Positions 44,429 through 53,506 of a stretch of DNA of 64,000 nucleotides are shown piece by piece. The number at the start of each line of letters is the position of its first letter. The first letter of the stretch is position 1. The stretch comes from Pseudomonas migulae NBRC 103157. GTDB taxonomy: Bacteria; Pseudomonadota; Gammaproteobacteria; Pseudomonadales; Pseudomonadaceae. The stretch spans positions 30,181-94,180 of the forward strand of contig NZ_BDAG01000028.1 of assembly GCF_002091715.1 (NCBI RefSeq), read 5' to 3'. Both the position numbers and the translations under genes were made by a program. The notes under the pieces are model-generated. The model searched no databases. It saw only the letters and a list, made by a program, of their open reading frames with translations, and was not told the origin of the DNA.

Positions 44429-46534
44429 GTGAACCCGGTAATCAAAAAATTCCAGTTCGGTCAGTCGACCGTTACCCTCGAGACTGGCCGCATCGCCCGT
44501 CAGGCCTCCGGCGCAGTATTGGTCACCGTTGACGACGACGTCAGCGTATTGGTGACCGTAGTCGGTGCCAAGCAAGCCGATCCAGGCAAGGGCTTCTTCC
44601 CTCTGTCCGTTCACTACCAGGAAAAGACTTACGCTGCCGGTAAGATCCCTGGCGGTTTCTTCAAGCGTGAAGGCCGTCCTTCCGAGAAAGAAACCCTGAC
44701 TTCCCGACTGATCGACCGTCCGATCCGTCCGCTGTTCCCTGAAGGCTTCATGAACGAAGTGCAGGTTGTCTGCACCGTCGTTTCCACCAGCAAGAAGACC
44801 GATCCGGACATCGCTGCGATGATCGGTACCTCGGCTGCTCTGGCCATCTCCGGCATTCCTTTCGATGGCCCGATCGGCGCTGCCCGCGTTGCGTTCCACG
44901 AAAGCACCGGCTACCTGCTGAACCCGACTTACGAACAACTGAAAGCGTCGAGCCTGGACATGGTCGTTGCCGGTACTTCGGAAGCCGTTCTGATGGTTGA
45001 ATCGGAAGCCAAAGAGCTGACCGAAGACCAGATGCTGGGCGCAGTACTGTTTGCTCACGACGAGTTCCAGGTTGTGATCAACGCTGTCAAAGAACTGGCC
45101 GCCGAAGCTGCCAAGCCGACCTGGACCTGGGCTCCACAGCCAGAAGCCACTGCTCTGCTGGGCGCTATCCGTGCCGAGTTCGGCGAAGCGATCTCCCAGG
45201 CTTACACCATCACCGTCAAAGCCGACCGTTATGCACGTCTGGGCGAGCTGAAAGACCAGGTGGTTGCCAAGCTGTCCGGTGAAGAAGGCCAGCCGACTTC
45301 CGCTGAAGTCAAAGCTGCTTTCGGCGAAATCGAATACCGCACCGTTCGCGAAAACATCGTTAACGGCAAGCCACGTATCGACGGCCGCGACACCAAGACC
45401 GTACGTCCTTTGAACATCGAAGTCGGTGTTCTGCCAAAGACCCACGGTTCGGCACTGTTCACCCGTGGTGAAACCCAGGCTCTGGTTGTTGCAACACTGG
45501 GCACCGCCCGTGACGCACAGCTGCTGGACACCCTGGAAGGCGAGAAAAAAGACCCGTTCATGCTGCACTACAACTTCCCTCCGTTCTCGGTAGGTGAATG
45601 TGGTCGCATGGGTGGCGCTGGTCGTCGCGAAATCGGTCACGGCCGTCTGGCCCGTCGTTCCGTTCAGGCCATGCTGCCTGCCGCCGACGTGTTCCCGTAC
45701 ACCATCCGTGTTGTGTCGGAAATCACCGAGTCCAACGGTTCGAGCTCCATGGCTTCGGTCTGCGGCGCTTCCCTGGCCTTGATGGACGCCGGCGTTCCGA
45801 TGAAGGCACCGGTTGCCGGTATCGCGATGGGTCTGGTTAAAGAAGGCGAGAAATTCGCCGTCCTGACCGACATCCTGGGTGACGAAGACCACCTCGGCGA
45901 CATGGACTTCAAAGTAGCCGGTACCGCCAAAGGCGTGACCGCGCTGCAGATGGACATCAAGATCAAAGGCATCACCGAAGAAATCATGGAGATCGCTCTG
46001 GGCCAAGCCCTGGAAGCGCGCCTGAATATCCTCGGTCAGATGAACCAGATCATTGGCCAGTCGCGTACCGAACTGTCGGAAAACGCTCCGACCATGATCG
46101 CGATGAAAATCGACACCGACAAAATCCGCGATGTCATCGGTAAAGGCGGCGCGACCATTCGTGCGATCTGTGAAGAGACCAAGGCTTCGATCGACATCGA
46201 AGACGACGGTTCGATCAAGATCTTCGGCGAAACCAAGGAAGCGGCTGAAGCAGCACGTCAACGCGTTCTGGGCATCACCGCAGAAGCTGAAATCGGCAAG
46301 ATCTACGTCGGTAAGGTTGAGCGCATCGTCGACTTCGGCGCATTCGTCAACATCCTGCCAGGCAAGGATGGTCTGGTTCACATCTCGATGCTGAGCGACG
46401 CTCGCGTTGAGAAAGTGACCGACATCCTGAAAGAAGGCCAGGAAGTGGAAGTGCTGGTACTGGACGTGGACAACCGCGGCCGTATCAAGCTGTCCATCAA
46501 AGACGTCGCAGCAGCCAAGGCTTCGGGCGTTTAA
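44429..46534 (+). CDS. pnp: polynucleotide phosphorylase
   Basis: The 701-residue exoribonuclease has two RNase PH domains (MNPVIKKFQFGQSTVTLETGRIARQ and the second near residue 310, with FPPFSVGECGRMGGAGRREIGHG). A KH domain (KIRDVIGKGGATIRAI) and a C-terminal S1 domain (GKIYVGKVERIVDFGAFVNILPG) follow. It degrades RNA 3' to 5' by phosphorolysis in the degradosome. Confidence 0.98.
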   Translation: MNPVIKKFQFGQSTVTLETGRIARQASGAVLVTVDDDVSVLVTVVGAKQADPGKGFFPLSVHYQEKTYAAGKIPGGFFKREGRPSEKETLTSRLIDRPIRPLFPEGFMNEVQVVCTVVSTSKKTDPDIAAMIGTSAALAISGIPFDGPIGAARVAFHESTGYLLNPTYEQLKASSLDMVVAGTSEAVLMVESEAKELTEDQMLGAVLFAHDEFQVVINAVKELAAEAAKPTWTWAPQPEATALLGAIRAEFGEAISQAYTITVKADRYARLGELKDQVVAKLSGEEGQPTSAEVKAAFGEIEYRTVRENIVNGKPRIDGRDTKTVRPLNIEVGVLPKTHGSALFTRGETQALVVATLGTARDAQLLDTLEGEKKDPFMLHYNFPPFSVGECGRMGGAGRREIGHGRLARRSVQAMLPAADVFPYTIRVVSEITESNGSSSMASVCGASLALMDAGVPMKAPVAGIAMGLVKEGEKFAVLTDILGDEDHLGDMDFKVAGTAKGVTALQMDIKIKGITEEIMEIALGQALEARLNILGQMNQIIGQSRTELSENAPTMIAMKIDTDKIRDVIGKGGATIRAICEETKASIDIEDDGSIKIFGETKEAAEAARQRVLGITAEAEIGKIYVGKVERIVDFGAFVNILPGKDGLVHISMLSDARVEKVTDILKEGQEVEVLVLDVDNRGRIKLSIKDVAAAKASGV

Positions 46535-46565
46535 TCACCCCCACGCCTGACCGCTTCAACGTTGT

Positions 46566-46603
46566 AAAAATGCCCCGCAGTGAAAACTGCGGGGCATTTT
46601 TTT
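46566..46603 (+). terminator. pnp terminator
   Basis: AAATGCCCCGCAG and CTGCGGGGCATTT form a 13-bp stem with loop TGAAAA, followed by seven T. A strong intrinsic terminator. Confidence 0.95.
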
Positions 46604-46663
46604 GTCTGTGAAACAGGGCATGAAGTTGCTGGCTTTCGAACCCGGTGCTAGGTTTAGCCCACC

Positions 46664-46739
46664 GCCCGTGTAGCTCAGCCGGTAGAGCAGCGCACTCGTA
46701 ACGCGAAGGTCGCAGGTTCGATTCCTGTCTCGGGCACCA
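46664..46739 (+). tRNA. tRNA-Thr (anticodon CGT)
   Basis: A 76-nt tRNA with acceptor GCCCGTG, D arm GCTCAGCCGGTAGAGC, anticodon loop CTCGTAA giving CGT, T loop GGTTCGATTCC and an encoded CCA. The last anticodon-stem pair is A/C, a known feature of this pseudomonad tRNA as far as I recall. Confidence 0.92.
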
Positions 46740-46749
46740 TCCCCTCCGT

Positions 46750-47664
46750 TTATTTCACCTTTCTGCTCAAATCTTCAACGCTGCGTTTGAGCTGATCCAG
46801 TTGATTGTCCTGATCGCTGACTTCCCGCTTGAGGCTGGACAGGTCGCTGGCGCTCGAGCTGGAATTCGATCCGGCGCTGCGCTTTAGATCTTCCACCTGG
46901 CTGGCAAGCCTTTTCAGGTCGTTTTCCTGTTCGTTGACGGTGCGCTTGAGATCACTCACTTCGCTGGAGCTGGAGTTCGAACTTGCGCTCGAGCCGCTGC
47001 TGCGTTTGAGATCGTCCATCTGACTGGCAAGTTTTTTCAGGTGGTTGTCCTGTTCGCTGGCCGTACGCTTGAGTTCGCTGACTTCACTGGAACTGGAACT
47101 GGAGCTGGAACTCGACGTGCTATTGCGTTTGAGTTCATCCACGGCCTTGGCGAGGTTTACCAGGCCGGTGTTCTGTTCGCTGACCGTGCGTTTGAGGTCG
47201 TTAACTTCGCCAGCGCTGGAGCTGGAGCTTGAGCCGCTGTTGCGTTTTAACTCGTCCATGGCCTTGGCGAGGTTTTTCAGCGCCGTTTCCTGTTCACTGA
47301 CGGTGCGCTTGAGTTTGTCCACTTCGCTGGCAGTCGAGCTCGAACCGGACAGCGTGTTCTTTTTCAACTCTTCGATGAGCCGCGCCTGTGCACTGACGGT
47401 TTTCTTCAGCTCTTCCAGATCTGCCGTATCGGTTTTAACTACTCTTTGTAATCTTTCCACGTCCTCGATACTGATACCGGATCTGACCATCACGTCTGTG
47501 CCGTAATAGTTGTGGAAAACGAGGAATTTATCGGAAGAGTTTGCGCTGTCGGATTTGTACTCCAGACCTGCTTGAACCGAATCGGGCATTGCCAGGGTGC
47601 CGAGAAGAAGGGCGGTCATGCCAGTTGCAGGCAGGATGGACGAAAGCTTGGAAAAATTGCGCAT
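46750..47664 (-). CDS. exported serine-linked coiled-coil repeat protein, function unknown
   Basis: The 304-residue protein begins MRNFSKLSSILPATGMTALLL with a Sec signal peptide cleaved near SVQA-G, residue 32. After a unique segment (residues about 33-80, YKSDSANSSDKFLVFHNYYGTDV) come six tandem units of about 38-43 residues. Each has the pattern (E/D)VxxLKRTVSEQxxxLxxLAxxxDELKRN followed by a Ser-rich linker (for example GSSSSSSAG), the last unit being degenerate. The helices show heptad spacing, so a chain of short coiled coils joined by flexible serine spacers is likely. ATG at 47664 has AAGGAACC upstream. The resemblance to Lpp-like coiled coils is only general. Confidence 0.8.
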   Translation of the reverse strand: MRNFSKLSSILPATGMTALLLGTLAMPDSVQAGLEYKSDSANSSDKFLVFHNYYGTDVMVRSGISIEDVERLQRVVKTDTADLEELKKTVSAQARLIEELKKNTLSGSSSTASEVDKLKRTVSEQETALKNLAKAMDELKRNSGSSSSSSAGEVNDLKRTVSEQNTGLVNLAKAVDELKRNSTSSSSSSSSSSEVSELKRTASEQDNHLKKLASQMDDLKRSSGSSASSNSSSSEVSDLKRTVNEQENDLKRLASQVEDLKRSAGSNSSSSASDLSSLKREVSDQDNQLDQLKRSVEDLSRKVK

Positions 47665-47980
47665 CACCGGGTTCCTTGTGAAGTGCCTAGATGGCACATC
47701 GCTATGACTTTACCTTTTGAATGTTGTTCCGGGGTAGCGAAGGAAAATTTGCAGAAAGCCCGATCAGCGGTTTTTTTGTAGATTTGATGTAAAAGTCCAT
47801 ATAAATCGTCGACCAAACGTCCTATATTCGGACGTTGAACACGTACCACTTTGCAGTTTTCAAATGATCCACGAATGGTTCTGAAGGCCAGACAAACCGG
47901 GCTTCACACGGTTTCTCTGCGTCAGAGAGATCCTTGATGATCCAGATCCATCTTCCATTCCCCCGATCAGCGAGAACGAC
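47665..47980. other. divergent intergenic region with an inverted repeat
   Basis: These 316 bases hold no gene. They contain an AT-rich segment (47771-47830) suited to promoters and, at 47816-47836, the inverted repeat AACGTCC-N7-GGACGTT, a candidate operator for the two divergent genes. Confidence 0.6.
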
Positions 47981-48286
47981 ATGACCGTTAAAGAATTGAC
48001 CCAGGAAGCCAGGCACGAAGAAGCGCTGAAGAAGTACTTGCTTGAATCGCCCCAGCTAGCCGAAGAGATCAAAGACCTGCCCGCCGACGATCAGAAAGAC
48101 CAGATTCAGTGGGCGTTCGAGGATGAAGCGGAAGCCCAGGGATTGCAGCCGTGGGAACTGACGCTCAAGTACACCTCGAGCCCGGAAGAATTCGAGGCGG
48201 CGCGCCTCGCGCTGCACAAGGAGGCGGCCGAGGTATTGGGCGTCGAGTGGGAAGAGTACTGCGAGATGAACAATCTGGTGGTCTGA
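47981..48286 (+). CDS. small acidic protein (probably DUF6388 family)
   Basis: The 101-residue protein is strongly acidic and helical: MTVKELTQEARHEEALKKYL, then LPADDQKDQIQWAFEDEAEAQGLQPWELTLKY, and an EEYCEMNNLVV end. It has one cysteine and no signal peptide. I associate it with the pseudomonad DUF6388 family, but from memory only. Its start follows GAGAACGAC with no strong ribosome site. A REP element separates it from nadC. Confidence 0.7.
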   Translation: MTVKELTQEARHEEALKKYLLESPQLAEEIKDLPADDQKDQIQWAFEDEAEAQGLQPWELTLKYTSSPEEFEAARLALHKEAAEVLGVEWEEYCEMNNLVV

Positions 48287-48290
48287 CCCT

Positions 48291-48370
48291 TGTAGGAGCC
48301 GGCTTGCTGGCGAAGGCGGCGTAACGGGTAAACCGCGTCGCCTGGATCGCCAGCAAGCCGGCTCCTACAG
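48291..48370. repeat. paired REP element
   Basis: TGTAGGAGCCGGCTTGCTGG and its complement CCAGCAAGCCGGCTCCTACA flank a variable centre of about 40 bp, between convergent genes. Confidence 0.9.
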
Positions 48371-48391
48371 TTTCATGCCGTTCAGGAAATT

Positions 48392-49240
48392 TCAGAGGCT
48401 TAAACGCATCGACAGATCGACAGCCTTCACATCCTTGGTCATTGCACCAATCGAAATGTAATCCACCCCGGTTTCGGCGATCGGTAGCAACGTGCTCTCG
48501 TTGATGCCGCCGCTGGCTTCCAGTTTTGCCTTGCCGCCGTTCAGGCGCACGGCTTCGCGCATGTCATCCAGGCTCAACTCGTCGAGCATGATGATGTCTG
48601 CACCGGCCGCCAGGGCCTCCTTCAGCTCCGCCAGGCTTTCCACTTCGATCTCCACCGGCTTGCCCGGGGCAATCTTGTGCGCGGCGTTGATCGCTTCAGG
48701 GATGCCACCGCAGGCGGCGATGTGGTTTTCCTTGATCAGGAAGGCGTCGTACAAGCCGATGCGGTGGTTGTGGCAACCGCCGCAGGTCACGGCATATTTC
48801 TGTGCCAGACGCAGTCCCGGCAGGGTTTTACGGGTATCGAGCAGCTTCACCTGCGTTTCGCCAACGAAATCCGCCAGGTATTGCGCGCGCGTGGCCACGC
48901 CGGACAGCAATTGCAGGAAATTCAGTGCACAGCGTTCGCCTGTCAGCAGTGAGCGCGCGGGGCCTTCGAGGTGGAACAGGGCCTGATTGGGCTTCACCCG
49001 TTCGCCATCGCGCACCTGCCAATGCACGGCCACTCGCGGGTCCAGTTGCCGGAACACGGCATCGACCCAGGCGGTGCCGGCGATGACAGCGGCGTCGCGG
49101 GTGATGATGGTGGCTTTGGCCAGGCGTTCGGCCGGGATCAGCTGCGCAGTGATGTCGCCGCTGCCGATGTCTTCACGCAACGCACGGCGCACGTTGGCTT
49201 CGATTTCGGCGGTCAGATCGGCGAGACGTAGATTCGGCAT
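48392..49240 (-). CDS. nadC: nicotinate-nucleotide diphosphorylase (carboxylating)
   Basis: The 282-residue enzyme begins MPNLRLADLTAEIEANVRRALREDIGSGDIT and contains TRKTLPGLRLAQKYAVTCGGCHNHRIGL, with substrate-binding Lys, His and Arg, and the C-terminal VDYISIGAMTKDVKAVDLSMR. It converts quinolinate and PRPP to nicotinate mononucleotide in NAD synthesis. The ATG at 49240 is preferred over an in-frame start 19 codons upstream, because the family starts here. Confidence 0.95.
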   Translation of the reverse strand: MPNLRLADLTAEIEANVRRALREDIGSGDITAQLIPAERLAKATIITRDAAVIAGTAWVDAVFRQLDPRVAVHWQVRDGERVKPNQALFHLEGPARSLLTGERCALNFLQLLSGVATRAQYLADFVGETQVKLLDTRKTLPGLRLAQKYAVTCGGCHNHRIGLYDAFLIKENHIAACGGIPEAINAAHKIAPGKPVEIEVESLAELKEALAAGADIIMLDELSLDDMREAVRLNGGKAKLEASGGINESTLLPIAETGVDYISIGAMTKDVKAVDLSMRLSL

Positions 49241-49590
49241 AACGGGCTCCACAAACAAAGTGGCCCGATTATAGGGCCATGGCGCAGGGCAACCCAAGGC
49301 GTGAGAGACCTTCCGGTCGCTCTGAAACCTGTATTTGGTCGATTTGCCCGAGCAATTGGCGCTAAGCGGCGGTCAATCCGGAACGTCTGTTTCAATACGA
49401 AGTAAAGAGTCCGCTGGCAGACGGGACGTCTTTTGCAAGATAATGCGCCTTTCATTTGACGTCATAGCTTTGACGTAAATATGTATCCCGAATTTTTGAA
49501 TGACAGCGGATGGGCAGTGTCCACTGTTGAGCGCGGTTGTGAGGCCGGCGCACCGAATCTACCGACGCATCACCGTTTCAGGAGACCAGG
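49241..49590. other. nadC to DUF1631 intergenic region
   Basis: These 350 bases contain no credible gene. The only notable element is a pair of direct repeats TTTGACGT at 49455-49462 and 49469-49476. The first supplies a -35-like TTGACG with the AT-rich AAATATGTA 17-18 bases on, a weak candidate promoter for the DUF1631 gene. Confidence 0.5.
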
Positions 49591-51807
49591 ATGCACAACG
49601 ACGGGAATGTAGTGCCTTTGCACAAGGCGCCTACCGATCAGGCGACACCTTCGCCGCTCGCCCGTGTGCCTGTGATTCTGCTTCAGGTTCGCGACAAGGC
49701 TGCGCTGCAGCTCAGGCATGGTTTGCAGGAGCTGTTCGATAACGCCGACGACACGCTGTTCGAAATGGCTGACCGCGCCCGAAACGATGTCGAGCAGAAC
49801 CTCTTTTTCCAGGCCATGCGCGACTTGCGCCTCAAGCGCAAAAGTATCGAGCGGGTGTTTCTCGAACAATTCCTCGAGGCGTTTGTCGGGCTCGCCCGAA
49901 ACGACACGGCCAGGTCTGCCTTGCCCCGGACACTGACCTTCGACACCTCGACTGCGCAGTTCGGCGATGACCTGGAGCGCAGCGTGGCGGTGGAAGCCAT
50001 GGTCAACAAGGTGCTGAGCCGGGACGGTTTCGGTCTCGATCAACTGACCGCTCGGCTCAGCATGCTGCTGGGCAAGAAGCTGGTGGCTCAGCACAACCCG
50101 CTGGGCCCGGCGATGCTGTGTGACTATTTCATGCAGGCCGGGCGTAATCTGGGGGTGGAGATCAAGGTCAAGCTGATCATCCTGAAGCTCTTCGAACGCT
50201 ATGTGCTCAGCAACACCGACGAACTCTATACCGAAGCCAATCAACTGCTGATCGCCACCGGCATATTGCCCGAACTCAAGCCCGCGCCGACGCGGCGTGC
50301 GACCGATCGGGCGGAGGCCAGTGTCCGTGCCGAGCCCCTCGAAGCCGGTATCGATCCCGGTAGCATGCCGGTCGACGACGGCGTGCAAGAGGTTTTCGCG
50401 GCGCTGCAGGAGCTGCTGTTCCACGTACGCGGCAGTGTCGCGCCGACGCTGGAAGTCAGTGGCACGGCCCAGCCGATTTCCACTCGCGACCTGCTGCGCC
50501 TGCTCTCGCATTTGCAACAATACGTGCCGGCGCCGGCCGCCCAGGACGATTTCGACCTGCGCAACCAGCTTGAACAACTGCTGACCCGGGTCAGCGTCAA
50601 AAGCGGCAAGTCACGCGTGGTGGGTGTGGCCGATGAGGACGTGATCAACCTGATCGCCATGCTGTTCGAATGCATTCTGGATGACCGCAATCTGCCGGAT
50701 TCTCTCAAGGCGTTGATCGGCCGCTTGCAGATCCCGATGCTCAAAGTGGCCGTGCTCGACAAAAGTTTCTTCAGTCGCAGCAGTCATCCGGCCCGCCGTC
50801 TGCTCAACGAAATCGCCGCAGCGGCCATGGGGTGGGGCGAATGTGATGACCATCAGCGCGACAGTCTGTACCTGCGTATCGAGCAAGTCGTACAGCGCTT
50901 GTTGAACGATTTTGTCGATGATCCGGCCATCTTTTCCGAACTGCTGGCGGATTTTCTCGCGTTCACCAGCGACGAGCGTCGTCGCAGCGAGCTGCTGGAA
51001 CAACGCACCCGCGATGCCGAGGAAGGCCGCGCCAAAACCGAAATGGCCCGTCAGCGCGTCGAACAGGCGCTGAACCAAGTGCTGATGGGCAAGGTTCTGC
51101 CGCAGCGGGTAGTGGCGTTTGTCCAGGAGGCCTGGAGCCAGGTGTTGTTGCTGACCTGTCTCAAGCACGGCGATCAGTCGGCCGAATGGCATACCGATGT
51201 GCAAACCATGGAACAACTGGTCTGGAGCGTCCAGCGCCATGCCGAACCTGACGCGAGCCTGCGCCTGTTGGCGTTGGTGCCGGGGTTGCTCAAGTCCTTG
51301 CGTGACGGGTTGAGCAGCGCGGCATTCGATCCGTTTGCCACCGGCGAGTTTTTCAGTGAACTGGAAAGCCTGCACGTTCAGCTGTTCGAACGTCCGGATC
51401 AGACACCGGCATCCACCCGCGAAGCCGATGCGCCGGTGATGGTGCAAGTGCAGGAAGAAGTCGTTCTGCGCACCGCCGACGAAGGGGTGGTGGCGCCGAC
51501 CTCGGTACGCTTGCCGACGGATGATGCGAGCCTTGTTCAGGTTGATCAACTGCACCCGGGCTGCTGGGTCGAGTTTCAGGAGGACGAGGATCACACCCTG
51601 CGCTGCAAACTGACGGCGATCATCGAGGCCACGGGCAACTACATTTTCGTCGACCGCACCGGGATGAAAGTCCTGGAGCGCAGCCGTACCGGCCTGGCCC
51701 TGGATTTTCGCGGTGGCGTGGTGCGAATCCTGGACGATACCTTGCTCTTCGACCGGGCGCTGGAGTCGGTGATTGGCAACCTGCAGCGTCTCAATCGCGG
51801 CAAGTGA
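49591..51807 (+). CDS. DUF1631 family protein
   Basis: The 738-residue protein matches the DUF1631 family of gamma-proteobacteria in size, in its N-terminal block (LQLRHGLQELFDNADDTLFEMADRARNDVEQNLFFQAMRDLR) and in its place between nadC and ampD. A C-terminal segment (HPGCWVEFQED, RCKLTAIIEATGNYIFVDRTGMKVLERSR) has the RxxxR...D/NxSxxG-like arrangement of PilZ-type c-di-GMP domains, but I cannot confirm the key residues. Function is not known to me. It starts at the ATG at 49591 after AGGAGACCAGG. Confidence 0.8.
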   Translation: MHNDGNVVPLHKAPTDQATPSPLARVPVILLQVRDKAALQLRHGLQELFDNADDTLFEMADRARNDVEQNLFFQAMRDLRLKRKSIERVFLEQFLEAFVGLARNDTARSALPRTLTFDTSTAQFGDDLERSVAVEAMVNKVLSRDGFGLDQLTARLSMLLGKKLVAQHNPLGPAMLCDYFMQAGRNLGVEIKVKLIILKLFERYVLSNTDELYTEANQLLIATGILPELKPAPTRRATDRAEASVRAEPLEAGIDPGSMPVDDGVQEVFAALQELLFHVRGSVAPTLEVSGTAQPISTRDLLRLLSHLQQYVPAPAAQDDFDLRNQLEQLLTRVSVKSGKSRVVGVADEDVINLIAMLFECILDDRNLPDSLKALIGRLQIPMLKVAVLDKSFFSRSSHPARRLLNEIAAAAMGWGECDDHQRDSLYLRIEQVVQRLLNDFVDDPAIFSELLADFLAFTSDERRRSELLEQRTRDAEEGRAKTEMARQRVEQALNQVLMGKVLPQRVVAFVQEAWSQVLLLTCLKHGDQSAEWHTDVQTMEQLVWSVQRHAEPDASLRLLALVPGLLKSLRDGLSSAAFDPFATGEFFSELESLHVQLFERPDQTPASTREADAPVMVQVQEEVVLRTADEGVVAPTSVRLPTDDASLVQVDQLHPGCWVEFQEDEDHTLRCKLTAIIEATGNYIFVDRTGMKVLERSRTGLALDFRGGVVRILDDTLLFDRALESVIGNLQRLNRGK

Positions 51808-51871
51808 TCGCGCGGCGGGGGGCTATCGCGGCATACTGGGCGCCAACACAGTCGACGTTGAAGGAACCTGT

Positions 51872-52432
51872 ATGCAGTTGGACCCCGCGAGCGGTTGGTG
51901 TCAGGGCGTGAATGTCTGCCCTTCACCCAACTTCAATGCGCGCCCCACGGGCGAAATTTCCCTGCTGGTGATCCACAACATCAGTCTGCCGCCGGCGCAG
52001 TTCGCCACCGGCAAGGTGCAGGAATTTTTCCAGAACCGGCTGGATGTCACAGAGCATCCCTACTTTGAAGGGATCGCCGACCTGCGGGTGTCCGCGCACT
52101 TTCTGATTGAGCGTGACGGCACTGTCACTCAGTTTGTCTCCTGTCTTGAGCGTGCCTGGCATGCCGGCGTGTCGTGTTTCGACGGCCGGGAAACCTGTAA
52201 CGATTTTTCCGTGGGCATCGAGCTCGAGGGCACGGATGATCTGCCGTTCACCGACGCTCAATATGAGGCGTTGACGGCCCTGACCTTGCAGCTGCAAAGC
52301 ACTTTCACGGCCATCACCGCACAGCGCATCTGTGGACATAGCGATATCGCGCCGGGGCGCAAGACCGATCCGGGGCCGGCGTTCGATTGGGCGCGCTATC
52401 GCGCCGCCCTGGCTAAAGAGGAACAAGAATGA
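51872..52432 (+). CDS. ampD: 1,6-anhydro-N-acetylmuramyl-L-alanine amidase AmpD
   Basis: The 186-residue enzyme has the zinc ligands His35 (VIHNIS), His156 and Asp166 (GHSDIAPGRKTDPG), with Glu118 and Lys164 in the active site. It cleaves recycled anhydro-muropeptides in the cytosol and thereby controls AmpC beta-lactamase induction through AmpR. The ATG at 51872 has AAGGAACC upstream. Its stop overlaps ampE (ATGA). Confidence 0.96.
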   Translation: MQLDPASGWCQGVNVCPSPNFNARPTGEISLLVIHNISLPPAQFATGKVQEFFQNRLDVTEHPYFEGIADLRVSAHFLIERDGTVTQFVSCLERAWHAGVSCFDGRETCNDFSVGIELEGTDDLPFTDAQYEALTALTLQLQSTFTAITAQRICGHSDIAPGRKTDPGPAFDWARYRAALAKEEQE

Positions 52433-53265
52433 GTTTTCTGGTGTTGCTGTTGGCGGTGTGGATCGAGAAATTCTCGGCGTTGCGCCATCGGATTCAACGT
52501 GACGGCGGCTGGGTGCGCGAGCTGCACAAGCTTGAAGTCAACCCGCGTCTGGCCGACCGTCCGTGGTTGATATTGGTGATTCTGGTGTTGCTGCCGGTGG
52601 CGCTGCTGGGCTTGCTACTGGTGGTTCTGGAACCGGTGGCTTACGGACTGTTGGCGTTGCCGGTGCATTTACTGGTGGTCATCTACAGCCTGGGGCGCGG
52701 CGATCTGCTGGCCGGTCTCGGGCCGTTTCGCGATGCCTGGCGCCGGGAAGACTTGCAGGCCGCCGCTCACGTGGCAAAGCGCGACCTGGATATTTGCGCC
52801 GACAGTGGCGAACAATTGCTGGAACGGGTGGAAGGGCATCTGCTCTGGGAGGCTTACCAGAGCTTTTTTGCGGTGATTTTCTGGTACTTCCTGTTGGGTC
52901 CGGTGGCGGCGTTGAGCTATCGACTGCTGGCACTTGCCGAAGAGCATGGGCAGAGCCTGGCTGTTGTCGAGCGCGCCGCACAATTGCGTCACGCGTTCGA
53001 TTGGGTCCCGGTGCGTCTGCTGGCGGCCAGTTTTGCGTTGGTCGGCAACTTTGTCGCGGTCAGCCGGGTGATGCTGCACGAACTGCTGAACTGGAACATC
53101 AGCGCCGCCCAGTTGATCGAGAAGGTCGGGCTGGTGGCCGGTGAAATTCCTGCACCGGTGGTCGGGCCGGACGGCATCAACAGTCTCGACCGGATCTGGG
53201 AATTGCTGCTGCGAGCGGCGGTGCTCTGGTACGCCGGTTTTGCGCTGTGGACCGTCCTTCCCTGA
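52429..53265 (+). CDS. ampE: regulatory inner-membrane protein AmpE
   Basis: The 278-residue protein has an N-terminal amphipathic start (MSFLVLLLAVWIEKFSALRHRIQRDGGW) and about four membrane helices. It resembles AmpE, the partner of AmpD in the ampDE operon. Its role is uncertain; it has been proposed as a sensory transducer in beta-lactamase induction and shares features with CobD/CbiB-type proteins. The start overlaps the ampD stop. Confidence 0.92.
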   Translation: MSFLVLLLAVWIEKFSALRHRIQRDGGWVRELHKLEVNPRLADRPWLILVILVLLPVALLGLLLVVLEPVAYGLLALPVHLLVVIYSLGRGDLLAGLGPFRDAWRREDLQAAAHVAKRDLDICADSGEQLLERVEGHLLWEAYQSFFAVIFWYFLLGPVAALSYRLLALAEEHGQSLAVVERAAQLRHAFDWVPVRLLAASFALVGNFVAVSRVMLHELLNWNISAAQLIEKVGLVAGEIPAPVVGPDGINSLDRIWELLLRAAVLWYAGFALWTVLP

Positions 53266-53278
53266 ACACCGAGTCCCG

Positions 53279-53368
53279 TGTAGGCGCCGGCTTGCTGGCG
53301 ATGGATGCGCCTCGGTGTTTGAGCAACACCGCGTTGATGCTATCGCCAGCAAGCCGGCTCCCACAGGG
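53279..53368. repeat. paired REP element
   Basis: TGTAGGCGCCGGCTTGCTGG and its complement form around TATCGCCAGCAAGCCGGCTC; the centre is variable. It follows the ampE stop by 13 bp. Confidence 0.85.
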
Positions 53369-53423
53369 GCAGTGTTGGCAAGGCGCCTTGTGACCGGCAG
53401 GTCCGCTGCGAATGCCGTTAACC

Positions 53424-53450
53424 TTAAGTTACAAAACCTCCCGCCGATTT
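53424..53450 (+). promoter_or_regulatory. FliA (sigma-28) promoter of the chemoreceptor gene
   Basis: TTAAGTTA (53424-53431), an 11-bp spacer and GCCGATTT (53443-53450) match the TAAAGTTT-N11-GCCGATAA consensus of the flagellar sigma factor with 6 of 8 matches in each box. It is 89 bp upstream of the chemoreceptor start. Confidence 0.78.
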
Positions 53451-53506
53451 AAGCTATACAGAGATAGCACTGAATAGTGGCTATCTGCTGCCTGCCTGTG
53501 CCTGCC

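Noticed and set aside
44246..46381. 711-codon frame antisense to pnp
   Set aside because: Shadow of pnp with no plausible start signals or domains.
49455..49476. Direct repeats TTTGACGT as an iteron origin
   Set aside because: Only two 8-bp copies, with no replication gene nearby.
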